A stretch of DNA of 64,000 nt from Chenopodium formosanum (lineage: Eukaryota; Streptophyta; Magnoliopsida; Caryophyllales; Amaranthaceae): positions 9,114,001 to 9,178,000 of the forward strand of contig CM044880.1 in NCBI GenBank assembly GCA_024500155.1. The letters run 5' to 3'. Below the pieces are notes generated by a model, which did no database searches, was not told the DNA's origin, and saw only the letters and a program-made list of their open reading frames with translations. Position 1 is the first letter of the stretch, and every line of letters begins with the position of its first letter. A program made the position numbers and the translations under genes. Below are positions 1-12,708 of this stretch, piece after piece.

Positions 1-36
1 TTCTCCCAAGCTTATCATACTGTTCACTATTTCCAG

Positions 37-2820
37 ATAAACCAAGTGGTGGACAGGCCCAACAGTTACAGCACAATATGCCTCCATCTATGAATAATAT
101 ACAGTCGCCACAACCCCAAGGTGCTGTAGCACCAATACCACCATCTTCAAGTAGCAGCTTGGGCTCTGATAAGTCACATCCAGCACAACCCCCTGGGCAG
201 TCATTGTCCTCACTGGCCTTCCCTAATGGCACATTTACTTATGAAGAATTAGTTTTGGCTACAGACAACTTTTCAAGTGCCAATCTTCTTGGTCAAGGGG
301 GTTTTGGATATGTCCATAAGGGAGTCCTGCCTAATGGGAAAGAGATTGCGGTCAAACAGTTGAAATCTGGAAGCGTCCAGGGGGAGCGCGAGTTCCAGGC
401 TGAGGTTGAAACAATTAGTCGTGTTCATCACAGGCATCTTGTTTCACTTGTTGGACATTGCATTTCTGGAGAACAACGAATGCTTGTGTATGAGTTCATT
501 TCAAACAAGACCTTGGATTTCCATTTGCATGGTAGGTTCTTGTTTGACATCTAACCTATGAAATTATTTTCAAGTATGCAATTGCAGCAGTGATTCTGTT
601 TGTACATTTTAAGGCTTGCTTTTGAGCTTATATTCTACAGCATGATTAAGTTGGATATTTTGTCAATTTTTTATTTGGCTACGAAAATTTGCTCATGTGT
701 ACCAAGTATTTAGTAGAACTTTGTCTTAACTAATGAATCATCTAGCAGACTGAGCCTTGCAGCGTTCTTCCTAAGTTTTCAATTTGTTTTGGGATTGAGG
801 AGGTTTGGGTACTAGTTCTAGTTTCTAAATTGCATTCAAGAAAATAAAGAACATTTGCAATTTTTACTGTGAAGTATGACTAGATCTAATCTTGTTTTCG
901 TTAAGTTTGATTGAACTTTAGATCAACGTATTGGCCTTTTCGTTTTTACATTGATTGAAATCATGGTTACTTTAGTTGGCTCATGAACTTTTTTGGTCAT
1001 GTTACGGAGTGAATTAGTACCACACCCAACTGACTCAGCCAAGAGAGAGCCCATGGCAACCATGCCCGGACCCCCCAGACCCCACTCAAGCGCCAAATTT
1101 TAATCATAGTTTCCGCCCTCAATCCGCCGTCAGCTGTCGAATTGGGCAATTAGAGCCTTGCTAGGATCACAAGATGCTTGGGCAATTTCAATTACATCTA
1201 ACCAAATTCTCTATTGGTGTAAAAGTGGTTGTAATGCATTTTTTTTTTTTAAATCTGGGATTTTTGTTGTTGTTCAAGGTTCTCATCTGAACAATGAGAA
1301 GGTCTCTCATCTGAACTATGAGGGTTCATGTAGTAAAAAAATTGTAATTTCTCATGTCATGTTATAATGAAGTCTTGTGGTGTTGTAGAAGCAAAACCAC
1401 CTATGAATTGGGCAACAAGGCTGAAAATTGCTATTGGTGCTGCGAAAGGATTGGCATATCTTCATGAAGACTGTGAGTTCCTTGGTGCTCTTATAATCAT
1501 TTGGAAGGATCCTGATTTTGTCTCAAAAGGTTGTTGACTTTTGGCTAGTTTATTTTGTATACAGGTCATCCAAAAATCATTCATCGAGATATCAAGGCAT
1601 CAAATATTCTTATTGATGAGGAGTTTGAAGCCAAGGTCAGGAATTTCATGCAATTTAATAATATATTGTATTTATCATCTACAATTTGGTAAATTTAAGT
1701 TGAATTCTTGAATGTGATGTTGTATTTGTGAGAAAATGATTCAGACTTATTCATGTGGCTCTGAAGTGCTGATTAGATTATCTACTTTTATGCTCCCAGG
1801 TTGCAGACTTTGGACTTGCAAAGTTTTCTTTTGACACAGACACTCATGTGTCTACCAGGGTTATGGGAACTTTTGGGTAAGATAAATAATATGCCGTCTG
1901 AAATCTTCCTGTTTAGATGTTAATTACATCAGTGACTAATTTGTTGAGGTGATCTGCAGTTACTTGGCTCCAGAATATGCTTCAAGCGGGAAACTCACTG
2001 AAAAATCAGATGTCTTTTCCTTTGGGGTTGTGCTTCTGGAATTGATTACAGGACGTAGACCTGTTGATAAAGCCCGTCCCTTCATGGATGATAGCATGGT
2101 TGAATGGGTGAGCTTTCTTTGTCTAATCTCACAAGGTCTCTTAGGCTGAGGCATTAACAAGTCTTGCACTCCAATGCTAATCTTAATGTTGAATTTGTAG
2201 GCAAGGCCATTGCTGTCACTAGCCTTAGAAGGTGGAAGCTTTCAGGAACTTGTTGATACAAGATTGGAGGACTACAATTCTACTGAGATGGCTTCCATGA
2301 TTGCTTGTGCTGCTGTATGTGTTCGTAGCTCTGCAAGACGGCGGCCGCAAATGAGTCAGGTAACTAGCTGAGGATTGAGAATAAAATTGCTATTGGGAAA
2401 ATACGCATAACATCAGTCTGCATATTGGATTGAGTTATTACAACTCCTTGAGCTGATAGTCTGAAACTGCATCTTTCAATTTTTAAGTCCATCCTTCATT
2501 TAATGTAGGTTGTAAGAGCTCTGGAAGGGAACTTGTCTGTCGAGGATCTACTGAAAGAAATTCCACCAGACAACCGAGCATTCCACGGAAGCACAGATTA
2601 TGACTCTAATAGTGCTCAATACAAGGAGGATCTAAAGAAATTTAGGAAACTAGCACTTGAAAGCCAAGAGCAAAGCACTGGCGAGTACAGCGTATTCACC
2701 AATGAGCATGGTGTACCCCCATCAACCTCGAGTACTGAGAATCAACTTGATACCCAGGAGGTCGAAACTGGGAAATCTAAAACAGGAACCACAAGTGTTC
2801 TTGAAATTCCTGTAGAGTGA
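37..2820 (+). CDS. PERK-type receptor-like protein kinase, 5' end outside window
   Basis: Serine/threonine kinase of the proline-rich extensin-like receptor kinase (PERK) type, expected at the plasma membrane. Visible exons by GT-AG boundaries and conserved frame: 37-531, 1389-1472, 1565-1635, 1800-1876, 1960-2107, 2201-2359, 2509-2820, which give 447 residues plus stop. The first visible exon opens after a TTTCCAG acceptor and encodes a Pro/Ser-rich juxtamembrane stretch, then FTYEELVLATDNF, the glycine loop GQGGFG and the lysine in EIAVKQL. Later exons give HRDIKASN (RD kinase), ADFGLAK, APEYASSGKLTEKSD and a Ser/Thr-rich tail ending at TGA 2818-2820. Ectodomain and transmembrane segment would lie upstream of the window. 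The first visible intron is long (857 bp). No lesion is seen. The kinase is a close paralogue of the gene at 23098-26498, with the same intron positions. Family assignment is confident; the ligand is unknown. Confidence 0.88.
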
Positions 2821-4708
2821 ATAGATTAACCTTTGGACTTAATTAATGTAAGCTTGATTCATTCTTTAAGATGCTTCATTTAGTAATATTGGTGTCAAAT
2901 AGAGTTAGGTGTACAAAGTTTTTGTCGATTAGTCCTACTATCATTAACTTAATATTGGCATAGGTCACTGTAAATGTTCACTTGTTCAGATACACGAGCT
3001 TGAGACTAACTAGTGCATTCTTATTTTTTTTTTTTTTTACCATAATAAACTAGCCAAAAGTTTGCCATACCTTTACACATTTTTCGCCTTTTTGAGTTGC
3101 TAAACAGTAATGTACTTGTTTTGGTTAGTGTATTTGTTCATCATATAGCTCTTAAAATTTCTGAAATACAAATAAATATCTACCCTACCATCAAAACTAC
3201 CTTACCAGGTATAATCAACGCATAATTATAGCTTGGTAATACTTAATTGAAAGGTTTATTTAGGACAACTGTAAAAAAATTCTTTGATCTATTACAGTGC
3301 AGTATACTACGATCTGAGCTAATTGTATTGCACAGCACGAACTTCTCCTCTTACTGCTACCAGGTTTTTGGGTGGACCTTTTTTGCGCGTGTAACAGTAT
3401 GTATGTTATTATTAACAAACTAGAGTGTACCAGTGCAAAATGCACGGGATATATAAGAAAAAATATATTTAAAATATGGAAAGTTGATCTTGATGTTATG
3501 ACTTATACTTGGGCTGCAATGGTCGGTTTTTGACTGGTCGACTTTGTTGAACCCTGTTTAGCTTTGCTCTAGTGAGTATTAATAATCGTATTAACAATGT
3601 GCTGACACTTGTTCTGTCGTGCTGACACCTGCTCTGCATATGATATTCCTTGCTTTGCTTAGAAGCTCAAAAAACAGTGTCTTACTCTTTTATGTCGGTG
3701 GCCACGCAATGTAGCTAGATATTATGGGGTTTACTTTGTCAAATTTATAGAGGTTACCCGTTTAGTGTTATAGGGGTTACTCGGTTAGTGTCATATGGGT
3801 TAGTGCATGTCTTGCTCTAAGAGTTATATACTTTAATCTATTGCAAATAGTTATTCGGTGAGGCCAGTTGCGCAAAAACGTGTTGTACTTTTTATTTTTT
3901 TTGATGATAAGAGAAGTGGAAATTGTTTAGAGGGTAGTGCCTAAAAAAATGCATATAATTGAAAGGTTGGGGATTTAGAGTACTATAGTCAATTGTTGAT
4001 ACAGGAACTGTATATTCGTGCTAATGTATGACATATATTATACTATGTACCAAAAAATACTCGTAAAACAAAGTGAAATGTTAGTACATACATATTGTTT
4101 TAAAAAAAGTGAAATGTTTGGGGTTTTGAGTGTTATAATGAATTGTTGATAAAGGAACTGTATACTCGTGCTAATGTATAACATATATTATACTATGTAC
4201 CAAAAAATACTCGTAAAACAAAGTGAAATGTTAGTACATATTGTTTTTAAAAAAGTGAAATGTTGGGGGTTTTGAGTGTTAAAGTGAATTTTGTTGATAA
4301 AGGAATTGTTACTCGTGCTAATGCATGTCATATATTATACTACGTAACAAAAAAAAAAAAAAAGTTAAATGTTAGTAGTAGTTTCTTGAAAAAAAAAACA
4401 AAAGAAAATATTGGATGGATAGTTATTGTTTTATTTTTTTTTTAAAAAATGATAAAAAAAAAAATAAACATAAAGTTGTTGGATAGGTAGTTATTTTATT
4501 TTATTTTTTTTTAAAAAAAAATTAAAAAAAAAAAAAAATCTTAAATGCATTGGATTTTAGAGGATTTTGGTGAAAACTGTCTCTACAATTATAATATAGA
4601 TACCTTCCCTTTTTTTTAATTTTACTAGGAGAGAACTATTGAACTGGCCTCCACGAGTAAACGCCCATCATCATATCGTTATTTATCATATATTAATCTA
4701 TGTATACT
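2821..4708. other. Intergenic region after the PERK-type gene
   Basis: No coding signal seen. It holds the 3' UTR of the kinase gene, AT-rich sequence, a minisatellite at about 3955-4390 (listed separately) and A/T-homopolymer-rich DNA at 4330-4540 before the first copia LTR. Confidence 0.6.
3955..4390. repeat. Three-copy minisatellite, period about 148 bp
   Basis: Three successive diverged units share a GTGAAATGTT start, an AACTGTATAYTCGTGCTAAT core, a TATTATACTATGTACC block and a spacer with ACTCGTAAAACAAAGTG. Cores lie near 4006, 4155 and 4301. The third unit is the most diverged and runs into poly-A. Confidence 0.75.
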
Positions 4709-5255
4709 TGTTGGAGATTTGCTCCAAACTTTCAATTAGAATTATAGTGCTCATAATTGATAATTATTCCCTTGGCCAAACGTTACCACATTTACTAGTA
4801 AGATATTATCAGTTATAATCTTACAAATAATATGTTAGCTGTTACAAAATTAAGAGTTTATTGTCAAATAATTTTTCAGTTACAAAACTCTTAAGTTTCT
4901 TATTAATTTTAACGTTTCTTTTACTGGTTATAAAAACCAAGTTTTTCCTTTCAAGTGGGTGTGGAAAAAGTAGTCTTCTACCTACCTCTAAAATATGATA
5001 GTAGTACTTATTTTCTCTCTCTAAATAGTATCTTGTCAAAAATTGTCCCAAGATCTTAGCCAACAAAGACGGTTCTCACTCCGTCCATTGGAGTGTGCCT
5101 TTGCCGACGGAGGAGGTGTTAACCCTGGGGTCAGAACCCGTAGTCCAGCCGCACCGTAGTGGGGGTTTTTCTGACTTAGGGCAGTGACTCGTCACGGCAC
5201 CTCAATTGATCCGACAAAGAGATAAGTTGTTCCAAATTATTGTTTATTTCCTTCA
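4709..5255 (+). repeat. Copia LTR A (547 bp)
   Basis: Starts TGTTGGAGATTTGCTCC and ends TTTCCTTCA, so it has TG...CA ends. It is nearly identical to the segments at 14929-15478 and 22540-23088. It contains a TTATAAAAACC TATA-like box near 4930. It is the left end of the tandem copia array. The five bases before it (ATACT) do not match the five after LTR C (TAAGC), so no TSD is visible for the whole array. Confidence 0.9.
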
Positions 5256-5276
5256 ATCTAAGTCAGAAAAAACAAA

Positions 5277-6383
5277 TTGTTTACTCAAAATCAGTTGAGG
5301 CATAAAAAGAAGGATATGAAGCTTCAGGAGCTTATTGGACATATCAAAATTGAAGATGCCAACAGGAACCGAGACAAGGATAAGGTTGTCACCCCATCCC
5401 CTTCTGTTAAAGCTAACATTGCTGAATATAAAACTACAAGTGGCTTTAGCAAGAATAATGCTGGTCTGAACAAGCCCTTAAATAACCAACATGGTCCCGG
5501 AGGTAACAAACGTAAACGCATTGCAGGTGATTGTTGGTGGTGTCACAAGCCCGGTCATCCAGTTGCCTTATGTCAAGCTAGGATCAACCATGAAAAGAAG
5601 TCTCAAAGCCAGCAAAATGACAAGATCAATAAAGGCAACCAAAGAGTTAACTTCAGAGGTAACAAGAAAGGCCACTATCAAAGAAATAACGAAGGCAAGG
5701 TTGAAGCTAATGTAGCGGGAATGGAAGATGAGGCTGGTGTGGTCTCTGAAGTAAATCTTGCTGGAAACTTAGTAGAGTGGATCGTGGACACCGGTGCTAC
5801 TCGTCATATTTGTACCAACAAGGAGTTCTTTAAGGAGATGGACGATGCAAAGGATGGAGAGTACGTGTTCATGGGCAACTCCAGCAAGGTTCCAGTCCTT
5901 GGCTATGTAAAGGTTCACCTTAAACTCACATCTGGAAAAGTTTTAGCTTTAGAAAATGTTCTTTATGTTCCTGATGTGCGTAGAAATTTAATATCTGGTG
6001 CTTTGCTTAATAAGGCTGGTGTTAAACTCACCTTTGAGTCTGATAAATTAGTCTTGACTAGGAGTGATAACTTTATTGGAAAAGGTTTTTGTAATGCTGG
6101 TTTGTTTGTACTTGATGTTGAAATAAATGCATGTTCGTCTGCTTATTTTGTTGAGTCATCTATTGATTTATGGCATTCTAGACTTGTTCATGTGAACACT
6201 AATTCCATTAAAAGGATGAAAAAACTGAGTCTTTTGCCTGATTTGAACACCAAAAATGACATGAAAAAATGCCAGGTTTGTGTAGAAGCAAAATACCCAA
6301 AGAAACCATTTAGAAGTGTGACTGAGAGAGAATCCCAAGTTTTAGAATTGGTACATACTGACCTAGCCGATTTTAAAAATTGT
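5277..6383 (+). pseudogene. Copia gag C-terminus, protease and start of integrase, copy 1
   Basis: Open frame without a true start. It shows a gag tail, a CCHC zinc knuckle (CWWCHKPGHPVALC, near 5533-5574), a long basic linker, the aspartic protease motif WIVDTGATRHI (near 5779-5811), the GAG-pre-integrase region (LWHSRLVHVN, CQVCVEAK) and the integrase start VHTDLADF. Coding is cut at the CTTAG target site at 6384-6388 by the nested LTR and resumes at 10411. Compared with copy 2, the protease motif is intact here. Confidence 0.85.
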
Positions 6384-6924
6384 CTTAGTGTAGACACCCA
6401 TTTGTGTCTCCCCAAAACAAACCCAGTGATGAGTACCTTTCACGTCGAATCATAATCGAATGAAACGAAAGTGTGGAAAGGTCTAGTGTTGCGGAAAGTT
6501 TTTATTTCTTTTCTCTTCTCTCTGTTTTTGAAAACTTATTTTAAGAAAACAGCCAATCCAATTTGGTTGGCCCATGATATGGGTCCAATAGTAGTGTAGT
6601 TGGATGGGGCTTGCAAAGACCTTTCCAACGATATTTTATAAGCCCAATTCCGATGAATATTGAGGAAATTATGGCCAATTTACTAAACTGGGCCCGGTTT
6701 GAGCTTTATGTACGGCCCAATGATCTTGGGGAGGGCCTAATATGATTTATCATTCCTAATGCAATTAGGAATGGTTTTAGTCTTCTAGATTTTTCTAGAA
6801 GGTTCTTTTCATTCCTAATTCAATTAGCATTGATAAATTGACTTTGTAGACTTTTCAGAGTTTTAATCAAAATCAAATAGCATTTTCGAGGAAATTATAT
6901 TATTTTATCCTCCAGTACGGTAAA

Positions 6925-8896
6925 TGTAGACACCCATTTGTTTCTCCCCAAAACAAAACCCAGTGATGAGTACCTTTCGCGTCGAATCATAATCGAATGA
7001 AGTGAAAGTGTGGAAAGTCTAGTGTTGCGGATATTTTTAATTTCTTTTCTCTTCTCTCTGTTTTTGAACACTTATTTTTAGAAAACAGCCAATCCAGTTT
7101 GGTTGGTCCATGATATGGGTCCAATAATAGTGTAGTTGGATGGGGTTTGCAAAGACCTTTCCAACGATATATTATAAGCCCAATTCCGATGAATATTGAG
7201 GAAGTTATGGTCAATTTACTAAACTGGGTCCGGTTTGAGCTTTATATGCGGCCCAATGATCTAGGGGAGGGCCTAATATGATTTATCATTCCTAATGCAA
7301 TTAGGAATGGTTTTAGTCTTCTAGATTTTTCTAGAAGGTTCTTTTCATTCCTAATTCAATTAGCATTAATAAGTTGACTTTGTTGACTTTTCAGAGTTTT
7401 AATCAAAATAAAATAGCATTTTCGAAGAAATTATATTATTTTATCCTCCAGTACGGTAAACTTATCGGATTTTCGAAAATGCGTTAAAATCAAGCTTGGT
7501 GTCCAACCCCAGGCCTTGGCGCCTGGCGCTAGCCATTGGCGCCTGGCGCTAAGGCTGGTGTCTGGCGCCAGCTAGCCAGGGTTGGTGCCAGCTCTGTTTC
7601 CTGAGCGTCAGACTCTGTTTTGTTAATTTATCTTTTTTGGCTGATTTTCTCTATAAATATCGTATTAAAAACTCCGTTTTCATTCATCATCTACATCTAT
7701 CATTCACCGATTTACACCAATTCTTTTAATTTTTGTCTTAATCATTCATCTCTCTCATTCATCTTCTCTAAACTTGGTTTTCTCATACAAAATTCCGCAT
7801 TCACAAGATCTAGAAACACCTAGCCATATTCGAAGTTGCCTTCGCCCTAGACGTGAGAGGTTTAATTTCTGAGGGTTTGGTCCCAAATATCTCTTTCAAT
7901 TATTTAATTTAATTGTTTGTTTATTATTTTCCTTGAAGTTACTAACGTGTGTATTTTGTTATTAGAAAGAGGTACGAGGCATCAAAGTAAGTGCTTTAAT
8001 TGGTTTATTGATTTATGATGTAGATATCATGCTTACATTGTTATTATGATATTTCTAGTATCATGTCTAGGTTATTTTTAATATTAAATATGATTCTTAT
8101 GATGCCTTTTATTCTCTTCCTAATATTTATGATTGTTAGTATCATGTTAGGGTTAAAGATTTGATTTTTATTGCTTAGTGACATGCTAGGGTTTGTTATT
8201 AATCTTGTTAGTATCATGCCTAGGATCTAGCTATGTTTATTATGCTTTGATATTAAATGAACATGTTTATTATTATGATTGTTATAATTTATTATTATTA
8301 TTTTGATGATGATTATTTTATTTATGATGATTATGATTATTATTATGTTATGTTTATTGATCATTATGTTGCTTGATTTTTATTGTTATTGCTTGATCAC
8401 CTCTTATTGCATGTTAAAGGGAATTGGTACTTGTAATCACGCTTAATAAGATAATTAATAATCTTGTTAGGGTTAATTTGATTATAATTCAAGTGATCGC
8501 CAATAATAGATTTATATGTGCATTAAATTCAACCAACATAGATTAAACAGGTTTAGGGTTAATCCTATTGATTGCATGTTAATTAGAAAGCGCACATGAA
8601 TACGATCAGAATAAAGTAGAGCCCTATTATTAGGGCAGGTTCAATCTCTTTTAGGTTGGATTTGTACCTTCATCCCCGAACCCTTATTTGGTTCTAGACC
8701 TTATGGAGTTGACGATCTCTTGGATCGTTGAGGGGTGTAACCTTCACCTCGTGAACGGTTTACAAGTTCCTAAAAAAACTTGTTGGCGACTCTTTTGCTC
8801 TATCTTCTTCCCTTTTGGACGCCACCGTACTTTAGTGTATGATCCCAGTGGGGTTCAAGCTAGTGGGATTTTAAAGGCTTGAAATTATTCCCTACA
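6925..8896 (+). mobile_element. Inner solo LTR inserted in an LTR of the same family
   Basis: A 1,972-bp segment starts TGTAGACACC and ends TTCCCTACA, like the outer LTR, and is flanked by a perfect 5-bp TSD GTAAA (6920-6924 and 8897-8901). It holds its own TATA box (CTATAAATATCG near 7651) and a GC-rich palindromic cluster near 7500-7590. It inserted about 536 bp into the outer LTR. Confidence 0.85.
7495..7590. repeat. GGCGCCTGGCGC palindromic cluster in LTR
   Basis: A GC-rich island in AT-rich DNA made of repeated GGCGCCTGGCGC and TGGCGCCAGC words that can form overlapping hairpins. It lies just upstream of the LTR TATA box. Related clusters sit near 8940-9040 and, inverted, near 19250-19320. 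Confidence 0.75.
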
Positions 8897-9769
8897 GTAA
8901 ACTTATCGGATTTTCGAAAACGCGTTGGAATCAGGCTTGGCGCCTAACCCCAGGCCTTGGCGCCTGGAACCAGGCCTGGCGCCTGGCGCCTGACGCTAGT
9001 GTTGGTGCCTGGCGCCAGCTAGCCAGGGTTCGCGTCAGCTCTGTTTTCTGAGCGTCATACTCTGTTTTGTTAAATTATCTTTTTTTGGATGATTTTCTCT
9101 ATAAATATCGTATTTAAAACTCCGTTTTCATTCATCAACTACACCTATTCTCACTAATCATTCACCAATTACCATCTACATTCATTCACCAATTGATTTC
9201 ATTCATCTCTCTTAAAACATTCAATTCTTTCTTTCTTTGCTTTTCATACAAAATTCCGGATTCACAAGATCTAGAAACACCTAGCCATATTCGAAGTTGC
9301 CTTCGCCCTAGACGTGAAAGGTTTTAATTTCTAAGGGTTTGGTCCCAAATCTCTCTTTCAATTATTTAATATAATTGTTTTGATTATTATTTTCCTTGAA
9401 GTTACTAACGTGTGTATTTTGTTATTAGAAAGAGGTACGAGGCATCAAAGTAAGTAATTTAATGGTTTTGATTGATTTATGATGTAGATATCATGTTTAC
9501 ATTGTTATTATGATATTCCTAGTATCATGTCTAGGGTATTTTTAATATTAAATATGATTGTTGTGATGCTTCCTATGTTCTTCCTAATATTTATTCATGT
9601 TAGTATCATGTTAGGGCTAAAGATTTGATTTTTATTGCTTAGTGAAATGCTAGGGTTTGTTATTAATCTTGTTAGTATCATGCCTAGGATCTTGCTATTA
9701 TTATTATGCTTTAATATTAACATGAACATGATTATGATTATAATTGTTATAATTTATGATGATTATGAA

Positions 9770-9809
<40 letters not shown>

Positions 9810-9860
9810 TTGATGATGATTATTTTATTATTATCATTATTATTATTTATTATAATTATT
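9770..9860. repeat. (TTA)n microsatellite inside the outer LTR
   Basis: An uninterrupted ATT/TTA run of about 13 units followed by degenerate TTA/TGA-rich sequence. The matching site is short in the inner LTR (near 8290) and intermediate in the inverted copy (near 18480-18500). Confidence 0.8.
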
Positions 9861-10410
9861 ATTCATGATATTCATTATTATTATGTTGCTTGATGATATT
9901 TATTGCTTGATCGCCTTTATTGCATGTTAAAGGGAATTGGTACTTGTAATCACGCTTAATAAGATATTTAATAATCTTGTTTAGGTTTAATATGATTATA
10001 ATTTAAGTGATCGCCAATAATAGTTTATTTGTGCATTAATATTCAACCAACATAGATAAACAAGTTTAGGGTTAATCCTATTGATTGTATGTTAATTAGA
10101 AAGCGCACATGAATACGATATGAACAAAGTAGATGCCTATTATTAGGGCAGGTTCAATCTTTTTTAGGTTGGATTTGTACCTTCATCCCCGAACCCTTAT
10201 TTGGTTCTAGACCTTATGGAGTTGACGATCTCATGGATCGTTAAGGGGTGTAACCTTCACCTCGTGAACGGTTTACAAGTTCCTAAAAAACTTGTTGGCG
10301 ACTCTTTTGCTCTATCTTCTTCCCTTTTGAACGCCACCGTACTTTAGTGTATGATCACAGTGGGGTTCAAGCTAGTGGGATTAAAGCTTGAAATTATTCC
10401 CTACACTTAG

Positions 10411-11022
10411 CAAAGGGGGAAAGAAATATTATATCACCTTTGTTGATGACTGCTCTAGATACACTAAAGTTTACCTTTTGAGGAGTAAAGATGAGGCAGA
10501 GGAAACGTTTCTTAAATATAAGGCTGAGGTAGAAAATCAGTTAGACAGAAAGATCAAAAGGGTAAGGTCAGATCGAGGTGGAGAGTATGGTACTGATACT
10601 CTTACTGAGTTTTGTGAAAAGAATGGCATTATTCATGAAGTTTCTGCTCCTTATACTCCAGAACATAATGGGATAGCTGAGAGGAAGAATAGAACACTTA
10701 AGGAAATGATGAATGCCACGTTAATTTCTTCTGGTCTACCTGACTTTATGTGGGGGGAAGATGTTCTTTCAGCTTGTTATGTGCTAAATAGAGTTACACC
10801 ATTTGAAATTTGGAAAGGTTACCCACCGAATTTAAGGTTTATGAAAGTGTGGGGGTGTCTTGCCAAGGTAGCTTTACCTAGTTTTAAAAGGAGTAAGATT
10901 GGGTCTAAAACTATTGATTCTTTTTTTTTTTGGGATATGCCTCTAATAGTGCAGCTTATCGTTTTATGATTAAAGAAGAGAATTCTAGTTCTTATGGTCC
11001 CATTATTGAATCTAGAGATGCT
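10411..11022 (+). pseudogene. Copia integrase core, copy 1
   Basis: Continuation of the copia frame after the nested LTR: ITFVDDCSRYTKVYLL, then DRGGEYGTDTL (second catalytic Asp) and HNGIAERKNRT (Glu), followed by the C-terminal region FEIWKGYPPN. The frame breaks at a T-run near 10920, where copy 2 reads on. It ends at the hAT insertion site (TSD GAGATGCT, 11015-11022). Confidence 0.85.
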
Positions 11023-12700
11023 TAGGGCTAGCAAATGGATCAGGTCGGGTCGGGTTCGTGTTCGGGTCACCTAAATTTCGGGTCAGCTACCCCCAACCCG
11101 AACCTGATCCATTTAACTTTTCGGGTTGAAAACCCTAACCTGAACCTGATATTTTCAGGTTCGGGTCAACCCGAAATTGACCTTATTTGACCTGATTTTT
11201 TATTTGGGTTAAAATCAGGTTTTTTTGACCTGAAATTAACCCGACCCAAACCTGATATATTCAGGTTCGGGTTAACCCAAAATTGACCTGAATAACTTTT
11301 TTTTTTCATTTCAAATACAAGTTGTTCAGAGGTTAAGCATTTTAATTCAAACCAAAATTAAATAGCTTAGTCTAACAAAGTAACAATCCTACTTAACGAT
11401 AATAAACCAATAAAAATTGTAATTCACTAATTACAAACCAAAGATAAAGTTTTAATAACACAAATTACAGTTTTCAAAAAATAATAGAAGATGCAATAAG
11501 ATTTTCATTTGGATTAAGATCGGGCGATGTTGGGATTGTCAATTTGTCATGGCTGTCATCCTTGTTCACCACCTCAAGCTTCAAAATTGATCCACAACAT
11601 TTCCAATTGAACATGGGTGGGCTACTTCTTGCTGCCAAACCTATAAAGAAAAACAACACTAACATAATTAAAACATGCAAAAATTCTAAATCAGACTATA
11701 TTATCTAGATCTAACTAGTAAGATCTAAATTAAAACATGCATGCTCATGATAAACAAAAGTAAACAACAAATATTAGCAAGAATCACCATAACATAAACA
11801 ACATTTAACAATAAAAATTAGCATTAACAATAAAAAATTAGCAAAAACAACCGTATAATAACATAATCAACAACATTTAACATCAGATTTAGTAATAACA
11901 CTCGAAAATTAGCATGTAAAAAACTAAAATAAACGGAAGCAAGTAAATATAAAATTAACAACAGAAGAATTAGAAAATAAATAAAACTAGCATATGAAAA
12001 ACACAAAAAAAAAAACAGAAAATAAATTAAGAAGCAAGATACCTTTGATGATGGAGAGGAATTCGTGGAGGAGTGAAGGATTCAAGCCGTGAAGGAAATG
12101 ACAATGGTAAAGTTGGGCTTAACGGAACTACCTCTGTCGAATTCAACAATGAGTTTTTGAGGAGAGAGAAAATTAAAGAGAGAGAAGTGAGGGGAAAAAC
12201 GGCTGAAGATCAATGAGGGGAAATGACAATGGTAAAGTTGGGCTTAACGGAACTACCTCTGTCAAATTCAACAATGAGTTTTTGAGGAGAGAGAAAATTA
12301 AAGAGAGAGAAGTGAGGGGAAAAACGGCTGAAGATCAATGAGGGGAAATAAGTTAATTACTTCCATTAATTCAGAGAAGTGAGGGGAAAAACGGTTGAAG
12401 ATCAATGAGGGGAAATGATAATCTTTTTACGTTTTTTTTTTCTTTTTCTTACTTAAATTAGTTCGGGTTATCAGGTCGGGTTCGGGTTGACCCGACCTGA
12501 TTTTGACCTGAAATTTATTTCGGGTTAAGTGGGTCATTTTCGGGTTGAGATTTTCAACCTTAACCTAACCCATTTAATTTCGGGTTCGGGTTCGTGTCGA
12601 CCCATTTAAGTTTTCGGGTCGGAAACCTCAACCCTAACCCGTTTTTTTCGGATTGGGTTCGGGTCGGGTTTTCGGGTCGGGTCAGTTTTTGCCAGCCCTA
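11023..12700. mobile_element. Non-autonomous hAT-type DNA transposon
   Basis: Terminal inverted repeats TAGGGCTAGCAAA (left) and, in reverse complement, TAGGGCTGGCAAA (right), with a perfect 8-bp TSD GAGATGCT at 11015-11022 and 12701-12708. Both subterminal regions (about 11040-11290 and 12470-12690) consist of inverted GGGTCGGGTTCGGGT-like words. The 1,678-bp body is AT-rich with no transposase recognised. An internal unit of about 125 bp is tandemly repeated near 12095-12415. Removal restores the copia frame seen in copy 2. Confidence 0.88.
12095..12415. repeat. Tandem duplication inside the hAT-type element
   Basis: The block with ATGACAATGGTAAAGTTGGG through GATCAATGAGGGGAAATGA is present about 2.5 times with period near 125 bp; the last unit is truncated. 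Confidence 0.75.
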
Positions 12701-12708
12701 GAGATGCT

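Larger units (their letters stand above)
6389..10405 (+). mobile_element. Outer solo LTR (Ogre/Tat-like), carrying a nested inner LTR
   Basis: Insertion in the copia integrase with a perfect 5-bp TSD: CTTAG at 6384-6388 and 10406-10410. It starts TGTAGACACC and ends TTCCCTACA. Removing the inner insertion (6925-8901) leaves a single LTR of about 2.04 kb with no internal coding region, so it is a solo LTR. It has a TATA box in CTATAAATATCG near 9101 and GC-rich GGCGCCTGGCGC repeats near 8940-9040. The element family is inferred from size and the 3' TTGGCGACTC block; a search would decide it. Confidence 0.85.

Noticed and set aside
1158..1367. 69-residue frame in the first visible intron of the PERK-type gene
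   Set aside because: Low-complexity, no conserved motif, and spanned by a consistent GT-AG intron (532-1388).
9635..9868. Tyr/Ile-rich frame
   Set aside because: Translation of the (TTA)n microsatellite inside an LTR.
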